NCBI GenBank assembly: GCA_023417315.1
Contig: JAEZFW010000056.1
Coordinates: 62,001 to 126,000, forward strand
From: Pseudomonadota bacterium
GTDB taxonomy: Bacteria; Pseudomonadota; Gammaproteobacteria; Steroidobacterales; Steroidobacteraceae
Direction of reading: 5' to 3'
DNA: 64,000 bases
In this document: piece after piece, positions 1 to 8,544 of the stretch
Layout: each line of letters starts with the position of its first letter
Numbering within the stretch: position 1 is the first letter of the stretch
The notes under the pieces: model-generated
Databases searched by the model: none
The model's input: only the letters and a program-made list of their open reading frames with translations
Told to the model about the DNA's origin: nothing
Translations under genes and position numbers: made by a program

Positions 1-16
1 CACTTCTTGCTTCGCG

Positions 17-817
17 CTATCGATCGAGCGCGAGCAACTCCGTGTCGATGCAGCGGAACGCATTGATCGCCGCATCGAAGTCCCAGCGCTCGGCGCGGCA
101 GATGGAGTCGCCGCGCCCATGGCGAAGCACATTCACCGAGTTGGGAACCTCGCCGCGAATCCGCCACGAAACAGCCGTGCCCGCTTGTACCGCCCACACT
201 CGGCGCGGCAAGTCGCCGAATCGATCGCGGATCGATCGAATGTAGGGCAGATGAATGTGACCTCCCATCACGATATCTGCGCCCGCTTCTGACCACGCGC
301 GGACCGCCGCCTCGTGTCCATGCAGCAGGTTCTCCTCGTCGGTCGGTCGAATCGCGAGCACTGGTTGATGGGTCACTACGATGCGCACTTTATCTCGCGA
401 TGTTTGTCGCAGCCGATTGCACACACGCGCGATCTGAGCCTCGGAGATTTCTCCATCTTTATGCCGCCGCGGCCGAGTCGTGTTCGTGCACAACACAAGG
501 TAGGCATCTGTCTCGATCTCGGGTTCGAGATTCGAGCCGAACGCGCGGATGTAGTTGCCATATGGAGAGAAGATGCGCGCAAAGATGTTGTACAGCGGGA
601 TGTCGTGATTGCCCGGAACTGCCACATGAGGGGAGGGCAGAGAATCAACGAACCGTCGAGCCGCTTCGAACTGAGCACGGCGTGCCCGCTGCGTGATGTC
701 CCCAGAGATCACGACGAGCTCGGGCTCGAGCTGCCTGGCCAACTCGAGTAGCGCAGCGACGACAGGTTCTTGGTCCGTCCCGAAGTGAGGATCGGACACT
801 TGAAGCAAGGTGCTCAT
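17..817 (-). CDS. calcineurin-like metallophosphoesterase
   Basis: A 266-aa cytoplasmic phosphoesterase of the CpdA-like type, expected to hydrolyse phosphodiester or phosphomonoester bonds with two metal ions. The full metallophosphatase motif set is present: D9 and H11 (SDPHFG), D40 (SGDIT), N70-H71 (GNHD), H150 (VTHQP), and H187/H189 (GGHIHLP). No signal peptide is seen. The start overlaps the stop of the upstream lipid kinase by 4 bp (ATGA), so the two are translationally coupled. Substrate is not predictable; cAMP and phospholipid-derived products are both possible, the latter suggested only by the partner gene. Confidence 0.88.
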   Translation of the reverse strand: MSTLLQVSDPHFGTDQEPVVAALLELARQLEPELVVISGDITQRARRAQFEAARRFVDSLPSPHVAVPGNHDIPLYNIFARIFSPYGNYIRAFGSNLEPEIETDAYLVLCTNTTRPRRHKDGEISEAQIARVCNRLRQTSRDKVRIVVTHQPVLAIRPTDEENLLHGHEAAVRAWSEAGADIVMGGHIHLPYIRSIRDRFGDLPRRVWAVQAGTAVSWRIRGEVPNSVNVLRHGRGDSICRAERWDFDAAINAFRCIDTELLALDR

Positions 818-1755
818 GCGCCGGAAGTTTCGGCTGCAACCATCAGCATCAGACGCTTAGGCGCGATGGAAAAATTAAGAGGCGATTGCATCCAAAGCAG
901 CTCTCCATCCGTCGCGATTTTGACTTTGCCTTCGCCTTTGACTCGGACACACAGGCGCCTGAACGAAAAGTTGCGCACGTTGCTATCGTCTCCAAGTTGT
1001 CCGAGCGCACCTCGCAGCGCGAGCCACAAGAGAGTGCGGGTGCCGACTGGCCGCACGACGACCGCAGCCAAGCGACTTTGTTGCACTTCATCCGCTTCTG
1101 GAAGTCCTATTCTTTCTAACTGCAGCGGATTATTTCCCACGAACAAGCTGGGCGTGCGGATGAGCTCTTGTCCCTCGTCATGTTCGATCTCGAGAAGGAG
1201 CTGTCGATACCCTTTCATCAATGTCGCGAGGCCCGCCCACAATGCCACCGACCGGTTGCGTCCGAACTGTCGTGTGTACTGCTCGCGTTCCTGGAGCAGA
1301 TGCGGATGCAATCCCAGACTGGCATTCACGAGGAAGATTCGATCGTTGAGTGCGCCCACCTGGATCGGACGGATGCGCGCCGCAAGGAGCATCTGTGTCG
1401 CCTCTTGTGAGTCTAGAGGGATCGAGTAGGTGCGGCTTAGATAGTTGAACGTTCCTTGCGGGATGACGCCAAATGGTCGTTCCGTTTCCAGAACCGCATG
1501 CGCCACGGCGTTGATCGTGCCATCACCCCCTCCGACGATGACCGCTCCTTGGTTGCGGACCGCGGCTTCGACGGCACCTGCAACGATCGAGGGGATCTGC
1601 TCGGCGGCTTCGATCAGAAAAAATTGGTGTGGTTTTCCGGCGCGTTCGAGGATGGCCTGCATCTGGTCGCGGCACTCAAGCGCCTTTCCGGAGCCCGATC
1701 GAGTATTGAGCACGATGTAGAACGGGGTGTCGGGCGTGACCGTTGGAATTGGCAT
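814..1755 (-). CDS. diacylglycerol kinase family lipid kinase (YegS/DgkB-like)
   Basis: This 313-aa protein belongs to the DAGK catalytic-domain family, which transfers phosphate from ATP to a lipid or sphingoid hydroxyl. The nucleotide-binding signature GGGDGT lies at residues 75-80, preceded by a strand ending in NTRSGSGK near residues 17-24. The family motif IPQGTFNYLSR follows at about 98-108, with a late TDGE motif in the beta-sandwich half. Length is usual for the family. It is first in a two-gene unit with the phosphoesterase downstream and is divergent from the DUF411 gene. The lipid substrate is unknown. Confidence 0.88.
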   Translation of the reverse strand: MPIPTVTPDTPFYIVLNTRSGSGKALECRDQMQAILERAGKPHQFFLIEAAEQIPSIVAGAVEAAVRNQGAVIVGGGDGTINAVAHAVLETERPFGVIPQGTFNYLSRTYSIPLDSQEATQMLLAARIRPIQVGALNDRIFLVNASLGLHPHLLQEREQYTRQFGRNRSVALWAGLATLMKGYRQLLLEIEHDEGQELIRTPSLFVGNNPLQLERIGLPEADEVQQSRLAAVVVRPVGTRTLLWLALRGALGQLGDDSNVRNFSFRRLCVRVKGEGKVKIATDGELLWMQSPLNFSIAPKRLMLMVAAETSGA

Positions 1756-1966
1756 GTGGTGTCGTTAGTGCGTGAGACGCTGGTGGAATGCGCGGCCCCC
1801 ATGTAGGGTTTCAACTTGCTGCACGGGGACTGCGCAGGAACTACGCAGCAGTTACGATGATCTGCTGATGCTCGGTCTAGGTTCGAGTGATAGCCTTCGT
1901 GAGTCCGCTACGCCGCACCCATGCGCGCGGTTACAATCGATACCAGTGTTCGAGGAGCGCTCTTCT

Positions 1967-2464
1967 ATGCATGCCTTGTCCAGGGCTGTTCTGATCGTCG
2001 GCTTAGGAACCTTCTCTTTATGCGCGTCGGCTGCGGAGCCTGCCGTCAAAGCCGCTGCGAGCGCGGCGAGAACGACTGCAACTTCGCCGAAGGTCGAAGT
2101 CCACAAAAGTCCGAGTTGCGGCTGTTGCGGCGCTTGGGTCGAGCACATGCGTGAGCACGGCTTCGAGACAGCCACGCACAACGTCGATAATCTCGATGGC
2201 ATCAAGAAGCGTGTCGGTGTGCCTTATGGGCTGGGCTCGTGCCACACGGCCGAGGTCGGCGGCTATTTCATCGAAGGTCACGTTCCTGCCGCAGAAGTGA
2301 AACGCCTGCTCACCGAAAAGCCGAAAGCGAAGGGCCTCACAGTTCCGCGGATGCCGATCGGATCGCCGGGCATGGAAAGCGGCGATCGCGTCGACCCGTA
2401 TGAAGTGCTTCTCGTACACGAGGATGGCACGACGAGCGTGTACGCGAAGTATCCGAAGAACTAG
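1967..2464 (+). CDS. DUF411 domain protein, exported, probable metal binding
   Basis: A 165-aa protein with an N-terminal signal peptide (about residues 1-22, ending CASAAE) and a DUF411 domain. The CGCC motif (C51, C53, C54) within KSPSCGCCGAW and the second pair C92-H93 (SCHTAE) are the likely metal ligands; DUF411 proteins are usually found with copper or heavy-metal handling genes. The start was chosen at 1967 because GGAG lies about ten bases upstream at 1953 and a signal peptide begins there; the longer in-frame extension has no such features. No metal-resistance gene adjoins it, so the role in copper handling is inferred from the family. Confidence 0.85.
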   Translation: MHALSRAVLIVGLGTFSLCASAAEPAVKAAASAARTTATSPKVEVHKSPSCGCCGAWVEHMREHGFETATHNVDNLDGIKKRVGVPYGLGSCHTAEVGGYFIEGHVPAAEVKRLLTEKPKAKGLTVPRMPIGSPGMESGDRVDPYEVLLVHEDGTTSVYAKYPKN

Positions 2465-2465
2465 A

Positions 2466-2547
2466 GGGCGATAGGTGATAGCGGATCGCGGATAAGGTGG
2501 AATCTTCCTTAACCATCCTCTATCGCCCATCCGTATCCGCTTCTATC
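2466..2547. repeat. intergenic inverted repeat at a convergent junction
   Basis: Between the convergent DUF411 and SDR genes. GGGCGATAG at 2466-2474 pairs with CTATCGCCC at 2520-2528, and GCGGAT at 2481-2486 pairs with ATCCGC at 2535-2540. The arms are composed of degenerate short units (GATAG, GCGGAT) that recur within each arm. It could fold in either transcript and act as a bidirectional terminator; no T-tract follows. Confidence 0.5.
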
Positions 2548-3289
2548 TGCCTCCCGACACATCGATGAACGAGCCGGTGGTGTAGGACGCGTCGTCGGAT
2601 AGCAGCCACAAGATGGCTCGCGCGACTTCCTCTGAGGTGCCGCCGCGCTGAAGCGGAACGGAGCTCTTCAACCGATCGATTCGACCGGGCTCGCCGCCGC
2701 TCGCGTGCATCTCCGTGTCGATCAGGCCAGGTCGCACCGCGTTGACGCGTATACCTTCGTTGGCGACCTCGCGTGCAAGACCGATCGTCATCGTGTCGAT
2801 CGCCCCTTTTGACGCTGCGTAGTCAATGTATTCGTTCGGTGCGCCCAGGCGCGCAGCCATCGACGACACGTTCACGATTGCGCCTCCCGCTCCGCCTCGC
2901 GAGCGCGCCATGCGGCGGATCGCTTCGCGCGCACACATGAAGGATCCCACGACATTGGTTGCGAAGATGCGCTCGAGGCGAGCGGCATCCATCGATTCCA
3001 GGCGCATTTGACGTTCGAGAATGCCTGCGTTGTTCACGAGCGCCGTCAGCGGGCCAAGCTGTTCATCGACCGTTTCGAACAATCGCTGCACCTCGGCCGG
3101 CTTCGAGACGTCGGCAGCAACGCAGATCGCAGCCGCGCCGGTGCTCGTCAACTCCTCCACGAGCTGCTTTGCGTCCTGCTCACGCGCAAGATAGTTCACG
3201 CACACGGCATACCCCGCAGCCGCGCCTAAGCGCACCGTCGCAGCGCCGATCCCACGGCTTGCGCCTGTAACAAGCATGACTTTCTTCAT
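2543..3289 (-). CDS. SDR family NAD(P)-dependent oxidoreductase
   Basis: A 248-aa classical short-chain dehydrogenase/reductase. The cofactor motif TGASRGIG is at residues 8-15, NNAG at 86-89, the catalytic Ser in VSS at 142-143, and the YAASK active-site pair is Y157 and K161. A basic or neutral residue pattern after strand 2 does not settle NAD versus NADP. The start at 3289 begins directly with MKKVMLVTGAS; a longer open frame upstream codes for no recognisable sequence and runs into the neighbour. The substrate is unknown; similarity is to glucose/ribitol-type and 3-oxoacyl reductase-like SDRs. Confidence 0.9.
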   Translation of the reverse strand: MKKVMLVTGASRGIGAATVRLGAAAGYAVCVNYLAREQDAKQLVEELTSTGAAAICVAADVSKPAEVQRLFETVDEQLGPLTALVNNAGILERQMRLESMDAARLERIFATNVVGSFMCAREAIRRMARSRGGAGGAIVNVSSMAARLGAPNEYIDYAASKGAIDTMTIGLAREVANEGIRVNAVRPGLIDTEMHASGGEPGRIDRLKSSVPLQRGGTSEEVARAILWLLSDDASYTTGSFIDVSGGR

Positions 3290-3309
3290 GGGGTCGAATG
3301 GTCTCGCAC

Positions 3310-3819
3310 TCACATGGATGCTTTCAAATCGATAGGTACGATCTCTGCGTGCACGGATGTCTTCGTCACATGGAGACGGGCTGCGCTCAGCGGCAGACTG
3401 AAACGCCGTGGACCGGCGCTGCCGGGGTTGAGGTAGAGCACACCCTGCTTCTCGACGAGCGCAGGTTTGTGAGAATGACCGGAGATGACGACGCACACGC
3501 CAGATGCGATTGGATCGATCTCGAGCGTCTTGAGATCGTGGAGGACATAGATGGCGCGACCATGGAGTTGCATGCGTGCGGTTTCGGGAATCCGTTTCGC
3601 CCACGGCTGGATGTCGTTGTTGCCGCGAATGGCTGTAAGTGGCGCGATTCGACGCAGCTCGGTCAGCACGTGTTCGGATCCGATATCGCCGGCATGGATG
3701 ATGTGACTGCAGCCCTGCATGATCTCCAGCGCTTCCGACCTCATCAAACCGTGCGTATCGGAGATCACACCGATGAGCGTTTCGCTGTGGCGTTTCGACG
3801 TGCGCCCCGGTGCGCTCAC
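3310..3819 (-). CDS. YfcE/MJ0936-type metallophosphoesterase
   Basis: A short (169-aa) single-domain phosphodiesterase of the YfcE family. Motifs are SDTHG near the N-terminus, HAGDIG, RGNND, and SGHSHKP followed by LNPGSAGPRR, which is typical of this small subfamily. The start is the GTG at 3819, which overlaps the stop of pcm by 4 bp (GTGA). No ATG exists upstream of the first motif, so coupling to pcm translation is likely. YfcE-like enzymes cleave phosphodiesters in vitro, but their cellular substrate is generally unknown. Confidence 0.87.
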   Translation of the reverse strand: MSAPGRTSKRHSETLIGVISDTHGLMRSEALEIMQGCSHIIHAGDIGSEHVLTELRRIAPLTAIRGNNDIQPWAKRIPETARMQLHGRAIYVLHDLKTLEIDPIASGVCVVISGHSHKPALVEKQGVLYLNPGSAGPRRFSLPLSAARLHVTKTSVHAEIVPIDLKASM

Positions 3820-4535
3820 TCGCGCGGATCCTCGCGTCGCAGGGGAACGAACCGAACTGGCGCGATGTTCTTCTCGCGCAACGTGCCGGAGGCGTCCTTC
3901 TCGATCAGACGCAGCTCTTGAACCGCGTAAACCGCGCCGACCGGCACGATCATCCGTCCACCAGGTTTGAGTTGATCGATGAGTGCTTGCGGTACGTGAT
4001 CGGGAGCGGCGGTGACGACGATGATGTCGAACGGCGCATGCTCTTTCCAACCGTTGTAACCATCGCCGGCACGCACGGTGATATTGTCGTAACCAAGCTC
4101 ATCGAGCACGGCGGCTGCGGTGCGCGCGAGCTCGGATTCGATTTCGATCGTGTAGACGTGCTCGACGATTTCCGCGAGCACCGCGGCTTGATAGCCTGAT
4201 CCGGTGCCGACCTCGAGCACGCGCGCATCTGCATGCGGTCGCACGAGCTCGGTCATGAGCGCGACGATGTAAGGTTGAGAGATCGTTTGACCGTGCCCGA
4301 TCGGCAATGGCGTGTCGCGATACGCATACCGCTGCTCACCGGACGGCACGAACCGGTGCCTCGGCACGCTTCGCATCGCCTGCAGCACCGCAGGATCTTT
4401 GACGCCACGGGCAGCAATCTGCTCGCTCACCATCGCGCCACGCGCCGGTGCGAAGTCCCCGTCTTCGTTCGTCATCGCTACCCCTCCTGTGGCGACACAC
4501 AAGAAGATGAAACCCAGGAGCTCGGCGCGCACCAT
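3816..4535 (-). CDS. pcm: protein-L-isoaspartate O-methyltransferase, possibly exported
   Basis: A 239-aa SAM-dependent methyltransferase that starts repair of isoaspartyl residues. The AdoMet site is LEVGTGSGYQ at about 107-116 and the family signature GQTISQP is at 82-88. Unusually, the first 20 residues are hydrophobic (LLGFIFLCVATGGVA) before MTNEDGD, resembling a signal peptide or anchor. The alternative start M21 (position 4475) would give a cytoplasmic enzyme of ordinary length. The downstream phosphoesterase overlaps its stop. The enzyme call is firm; the export is an inference from the N-terminus. Confidence 0.92.
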   Translation of the reverse strand: MVRAELLGFIFLCVATGGVAMTNEDGDFAPARGAMVSEQIAARGVKDPAVLQAMRSVPRHRFVPSGEQRYAYRDTPLPIGHGQTISQPYIVALMTELVRPHADARVLEVGTGSGYQAAVLAEIVEHVYTIEIESELARTAAAVLDELGYDNITVRAGDGYNGWKEHAPFDIIVVTAAPDHVPQALIDQLKPGGRMIVPVGAVYAVQELRLIEKDASGTLREKNIAPVRFVPLRREDPRE

Positions 4536-4695
4536 TTCGTTTCTCCAAGCGTGGCGGCCATCACATCGATACGGAACCTGATCGGCAATCGTGTGTTATC
4601 GCTAAGGCGCTCTGCATCATCGGCTCGCGACCGGCAAAGGTCGATGGCAGCCAATTCATTACGTGTCATACGCACGAGCTCGCTTGGAGGATTCC

Positions 4696-5511
4696 ATGGA
4701 ACTGCCCACTCGACGGCTTTCTCTGTCGCAACGCCCCGGCAACTTGGGTTCCGCAGAGCGTTGGCTCTCTGCGGCAATCGGCGTTGCGCTGTTGTTGTCC
4801 TCGAGACGCGGTGGAACCCTTGCGCGTATCGCTCGCGGAGGAGCCGCGGCATCGCTGCTTGCGCGCGCGTCGACGGGCTACTGTGCAGTCAAAGGAGCGC
4901 TGCAAGGTGAAACGACGCTGCAAGACGGGCTGAAGCAGCAGTGGCAACGGCTCGCGGAGTCCACCTCGAGATCGAGCTCCGCTGCGGCGCAGATCGACAG
5001 CATGGAGACCTTGTACTCGATGGAGCTGCAAGAACTGCATAGCGCCGAAACGCAGCTGTGCGCCCTCGCGAACAAGCTCGTGCCTTTGGTAAACAACGGT
5101 CCGCTCGCGTTTCGGCTGCAGGAGTATGCGACCGAGCTGCAGTCGCGCAGAGTGGATCTCGAGAGCTTACTCGCACGCACCGGCATCGATGCGCGTCCGC
5201 ACCCCGACGATGCGATGCAGGCGCTCGTGGCCGAGACCAACAAGATGATTCAGGTGTGCTCGGATGCGGTCCGTGATGCGGCGGTGACAGCGTCCCTGCA
5301 GCGGATCATCCATTACAAGATCGCCGGCTATGGCACGATCGCCTCATATGCGAAAGCCCTGGGGCGCCACGAGCAAGCGGGTCATTTCGCGCAGCTCGCC
5401 GATCGCGACAAAGCGATCGACATGGAGCTGACGGATCTCGCCAAGGCCACGCTCAATCCGGAAGCTTCGCAAGCTCCGCGAGTCGAATCCACGCCCATGA
5501 CCACGCACTAA
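4696..5511 (+). CDS. DUF2892-like membrane segment fused to DUF892 (YciE-like) ferritin-like domain
   Basis: A 271-aa protein with two parts. Residues about 15-75 resemble the inner-membrane DUF2892 module (SAERWLSAAIGVALLL, then GYCAVKGAL). Residues from about 98 onward resemble DUF892/YciE stress proteins, which are ferritin-like helical bundles; SMETLYSMELQELHSAE begins the first helix. The ATG at 4696 has GGAGG five bases upstream (4686-4690), which decides the start. YciE-like proteins are stress-linked, with no known reaction. The gene stands alone, divergent from pcm and convergent with the RDD gene. Confidence 0.75.
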   Translation: MELPTRRLSLSQRPGNLGSAERWLSAAIGVALLLSSRRGGTLARIARGGAAASLLARASTGYCAVKGALQGETTLQDGLKQQWQRLAESTSRSSSAAAQIDSMETLYSMELQELHSAETQLCALANKLVPLVNNGPLAFRLQEYATELQSRRVDLESLLARTGIDARPHPDDAMQALVAETNKMIQVCSDAVRDAAVTASLQRIIHYKIAGYGTIASYAKALGRHEQAGHFAQLADRDKAIDMELTDLAKATLNPEASQAPRVESTPMTTH

Positions 5512-5535
5512 CGATCGGCGCGGTTCGTAGGGGTT

Positions 5536-5710
5536 CCCTCATCCTAACCTTCTCCCTCGACGGAGAAGGACGTTGCGCCTCTCCCGTGGGAGAGGCCGCT
5601 AGCGCAGCGGCGGGTGAGGGTTGTTCCCTGATCCTAGCCTTCTCCCTCGAGGCAGAAGGGACGTTGCGCCTCTCCCTTGGGAGAGGCCGCTAGCGCAGCG
5701 GCGGGTGAGG
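5536..5710. repeat. two tandem REP-like elements (CTCTCCC family)
   Basis: Two near-identical 85-bp copies, 5536-5620 and 5626-5710, fill the convergent junction. Each has CTTCTCCCTCGA..GGAGAAGG-type and CCTCTCCC..GGGAGAGG palindromes, then CCGCTAGCGCAGCGGCGGG and GTGAGG. Other members lie at 39826-40004, 45690-45727 and 48324-48359. They could act as transcription terminators or mobile REP sequences; no transposase is present. Confidence 0.8.
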
Positions 5711-5712
5711 TC

Positions 5713-7464
5713 TCAAACCAACGGGGTTCCCTTCGGCACTCTGACGACGAGCGTTCCCGCGATCTTGTCGTGCCATGCTTGGCGCTCTGGATTCAGAGCG
5801 ATCCAGATGAATCCCAAACCGACTGCGGCAAGCGAGAGGAAGCAGCCGAGGGCGCGCACGATGCAAGTTGCCCAATCAACCTCGCGTCCATCGACTCTCA
5901 CGATGCGCAAGTTGCAGATGATGCCGCCCACGGTCGTGCCTTTCAGCTTCCACATCACGGCGCCGTAGATCGCAAGCGCGAGCAGCCACATATCGCCGCT
6001 GCCGTCGATGAAGCTCGAGATCACAGCGATGAGCACGGCGTCGATCGCAAGCGCACCCATGCGCACCCAGAAGTCTGCCCGCGGCATGGAGGTGAGCGGT
6101 ACGGGCGGCACCGTTGAATCGCTGCTCCCGCCCGCCGGCACGCCGCTGGTTGGAGTCGGACCCATATCGACGGTGCTGTCGGCGCTCGCGGTGCCACCAG
6201 CATCGTGCATCGGCGAAGCTGCATCCATGCTCATGAAAGCAGGCGCGGAGCTCGGTGCCACACCAACCGCTACCGGTGCAGCTTGCGGCGCACGGGCACG
6301 CAAGATGAGAAGCAACGTGTAGGCCACGACACCGAGGCCAAGGATGCCGACCACCTTGTAGACGATGAATCCTAAGAACGGCACGAGATACAACGCGGTG
6401 ACGATCAGCCCGCCGATCACGACGGCGACTGCGACGTGCGCGAATGGGCCGCCATCGAACACGCGAGTGACGCGTCGGCCTAAGACCGCGAGCACGACCG
6501 CTTTGCCGAATAATCCAGCGATGAAGAGCGCCAGCACGAAGAAGGGTACGAACACGATACCTATGACGGTAATCGACAGGAGCAGGATGAAAATCGGCGA
6601 AAGAAAAACCATCGCGAGCGAAGCGAGCGTGGTCTCACCCGGGTGCGTTTCGAGCGTTTCTGCACACTTCTGCACAGCACCGCCGAACAAGAGCGCGATC
6701 AGCACGTAGAAAGCCAGGAAGCCGAACGTCAACCACCAGGCCCATTCGAGGCCAGGCTCCAGCGCGAGCGGACGGCCGAGCAGCAAGCAGTGCTCGACCC
6801 ATGGTCGCAGCCACCTGAACTGAGCGAACTCGCCGGCGAACGAAACCTGTTGGATGCCGCCGCGAACCTCGGCATCTGGGTGTCTCTTGATCGAGCCGCC
6901 AACTGCGACCGCTTCGCCGCGTACGTCAGCCTCGGGCCCGAGCTCCAGATTGCCGAAGACGGCTGCCACATCGCCCCCGACCCTGCTGTTCACATAGGTA
7001 TCGCCGAACACCGCGACGACTGCATCACCGACACGTCCCGTTACGCGCGTGTCGCCGAAGATCGAAACGACACCATCACGAGCCTCTCCTGCGCTCGTGG
7101 AGGAGCCGAAGATCGAGACGACCGTGTCTGCGGTTTCGTCAGCTGGCAAGTAGGCGTCGGATCCGAAGCGCACGATCGCAGAGCCATGGATGCCGTGCTC
7201 GTGATATTCATGATCGTGGTCAGGCTCCTCAGGCGCTTCAGGCTCCTCGGGCGCTTGAGGCGCCTCAGGTGGCTCGCCAGGTGCCGGGCTTTCCCGCTCG
7301 ACTTGAGGTTCTGGCGCTTGCTCGGGCGACTCTACCGCCGGCGGTTGTTCCGGCTGCGCGGCCGGAGGAGTGTCTTGCGCGTGCGCGGCACTCGCTGCCG
7401 CGAGCGCGAGCACTACGGCTTGTGCGAATGTCTTGAGTGAGATCGATTTAATTGTTGTACGCAT
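5713..7464 (-). CDS. exported bactofilin-like repeat protein with C-terminal membrane region and RDD domain
   Basis: This 583-aa protein has a signal peptide (1-29, ending AAHAQ), a Pro/Glu-rich linker (30-82), and a His/Asp-rich stretch at 83-93 (HDHEYHEHGIH) that could bind metal. About 115-215 is a run of short beta repeats (VVSIFG, VVAVFGDT, VAAVFGN, AVAVGG) like those of polymer-forming bactofilin-type domains. Several transmembrane helices follow, with an RDD domain at the end (TTVGGIICNLRIV, ERQAWHDKIAGT). Six bases separate it from the preceding small membrane protein, so it lies in the ECF sigma operon. The fusion suggests an envelope-stress or membrane-organising role; function is unknown. 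Confidence 0.75.
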   Translation of the reverse strand: MRTTIKSISLKTFAQAVVLALAAASAAHAQDTPPAAQPEQPPAVESPEQAPEPQVERESPAPGEPPEAPQAPEEPEAPEEPDHDHEYHEHGIHGSAIVRFGSDAYLPADETADTVVSIFGSSTSAGEARDGVVSIFGDTRVTGRVGDAVVAVFGDTYVNSRVGGDVAAVFGNLELGPEADVRGEAVAVGGSIKRHPDAEVRGGIQQVSFAGEFAQFRWLRPWVEHCLLLGRPLALEPGLEWAWWLTFGFLAFYVLIALLFGGAVQKCAETLETHPGETTLASLAMVFLSPIFILLLSITVIGIVFVPFFVLALFIAGLFGKAVVLAVLGRRVTRVFDGGPFAHVAVAVVIGGLIVTALYLVPFLGFIVYKVVGILGLGVVAYTLLLILRARAPQAAPVAVGVAPSSAPAFMSMDAASPMHDAGGTASADSTVDMGPTPTSGVPAGGSSDSTVPPVPLTSMPRADFWVRMGALAIDAVLIAVISSFIDGSGDMWLLALAIYGAVMWKLKGTTVGGIICNLRIVRVDGREVDWATCIVRALGCFLSLAAVGLGFIWIALNPERQAWHDKIAGTLVVRVPKGTPLV

Positions 7465-7470
7465 GATGAC

Positions 7471-7914
7471 TCAGCGATTCTGATAGAGCGTTCTGTAAGC
7501 GGCGGCACCGACGCCGAAAAAAGCGGCATAGAGCGCGGCGATCGCCGCAACGATGCCGTACACCCATTCCATCGGTATGCTGCTGGCGATTGAAGATGAG
7601 ACCGAGCGCGCGACTTGCCACAAAGCGATCCCGCGGCTGAAGCTCAGCGGGAATCTCGTATCCACTGCCTCCAGCAACCACGCCGGGATTTCGAGCGCCA
7701 CCGCGACGACCGCGATCGACACGATGATGAACAGCACACGCGCAAGGGCAGGCCATTCGTTGAAGCCCATCTGCCACCAGGCCCGCGATGCTCGCTGCTC
7801 GAGAATCGTCAGCACGCGGTTCGACAGGTCGGCAGGCGCACGTCGCAGCGGTTGCTCTCGCAGCACGCGGTCGACGAACTTCTGCAAAGCTTCTTCTGAG
7901 TCTCGGTGCGTCAT
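7471..7914 (-). CDS. small membrane protein, probable anti-sigma factor
   Basis: A 147-aa protein. The first 55 residues are soluble and charged (FVDRVLREQPLRRAPADL); about 57-80 (LARVLFIIVSIAVVAVALEI) and 120-140 (GIVAAIAALYAAFFG) are membrane helices. It lies 30 bases after the ECF sigma gene and 6 before the RDD gene, which is the usual place for a cognate anti-sigma factor. No HxxxCxxC zinc motif is present, so it is not a ZAS-type anti-sigma. The assignment rests on topology and position rather than on a recognised family. Confidence 0.55.
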   Translation of the reverse strand: MTHRDSEEALQKFVDRVLREQPLRRAPADLSNRVLTILEQRASRAWWQMGFNEWPALARVLFIIVSIAVVAVALEIPAWLLEAVDTRFPLSFSRGIALWQVARSVSSSIASSIPMEWVYGIVAAIAALYAAFFGVGAAAYRTLYQNR

Positions 7915-7944
7915 GGCTGATTCGTTACCGTTGGATCGTCTCGG

Positions 7945-8544
7945 CTAATTCGCCACTTCATCTGGTGTGATCCCGACGCTCGCGAGCGAGCGCGCCAGCG
8001 CAGCACGTGCGCGGTGAATGTCTACTTTCACCTTCGCGAGCGAAACGTTCAGGTGCTGTGCGATCTCCTCGTAAGACATGTCTTCGAAGTGAAATAGCAC
8101 GAGCGGCAAGCGTTGCTTCTCAGGCAACGCTCGCAAAGCCTCCTCGATCACGCGGCTACGTTGGACGTCCGAGACGTCGTTCGAAGGAGATTCGGTGCCC
8201 GGCAGCAGCTCCTGAAAATCGGAATCATCGTCCTCGTGCGCGCTTCCCATTTCGGAGAAGAAGCGCCAGCGACGGCGATATCGCATCGCATGATTGAGGC
8301 TCAAGTTCCGCGCGACCGTGCGCAGCCACGCACCTGGCGTTTCGCTCGCCCGCAAGGTGTCGAAGTGCTGGTACGCCTTGATGAACACCTCCTGCGCAAT
8401 GTCTTCGGCCTGCGCATCGTTCGAAACGATGCGGGATGCGGTCGAGAACACGAGGTCTTGGTGGGCGCGCATGAAGGTTGCGAAGTCGTCGAGGCGGTTG
8501 CGGTCCGTTGATCTAGTCACTGGATTACGATCGTTTAAGGGCAA
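7945..8544 (-). CDS. ECF-type RNA polymerase sigma factor
   Basis: A 199-aa sigma-70 family ECF factor. Region 2 is clear (AQAEDIAQEVFIKAYQHFDTL, with GAWLRTVARNLSLNH) and region 4 ends with the helix-turn-helix segment MSYEEIAQHLNVSLAKVKVDIHRAR described by its ends at roughly residues 152-176. The only start that keeps region 2.1 is a TTG at 8544; its ribosome site is weak (GGCGG), so the start is less sure than the gene. It leads an operon with the membrane protein and bactofilin-RDD gene, and probably directs their transcription. Confidence 0.88.
   Translation of the reverse strand: MPLNDRNPVTRSTDRNRLDDFATFMRAHQDLVFSTASRIVSNDAQAEDIAQEVFIKAYQHFDTLRASETPGAWLRTVARNLSLNHAMRYRRRWRFFSEMGSAHEDDDSDFQELLPGTESPSNDVSDVQRSRVIEEALRALPEKQRLPLVLFHFEDMSYEEIAQHLNVSLAKVKVDIHRARAALARSLASVGITPDEVAN

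Noticed and set aside
1772..1966. N-terminal extension of the DUF411 gene
   Set aside because: It has no export signal and precedes a clear signal peptide with a proper ribosome site at 1953.
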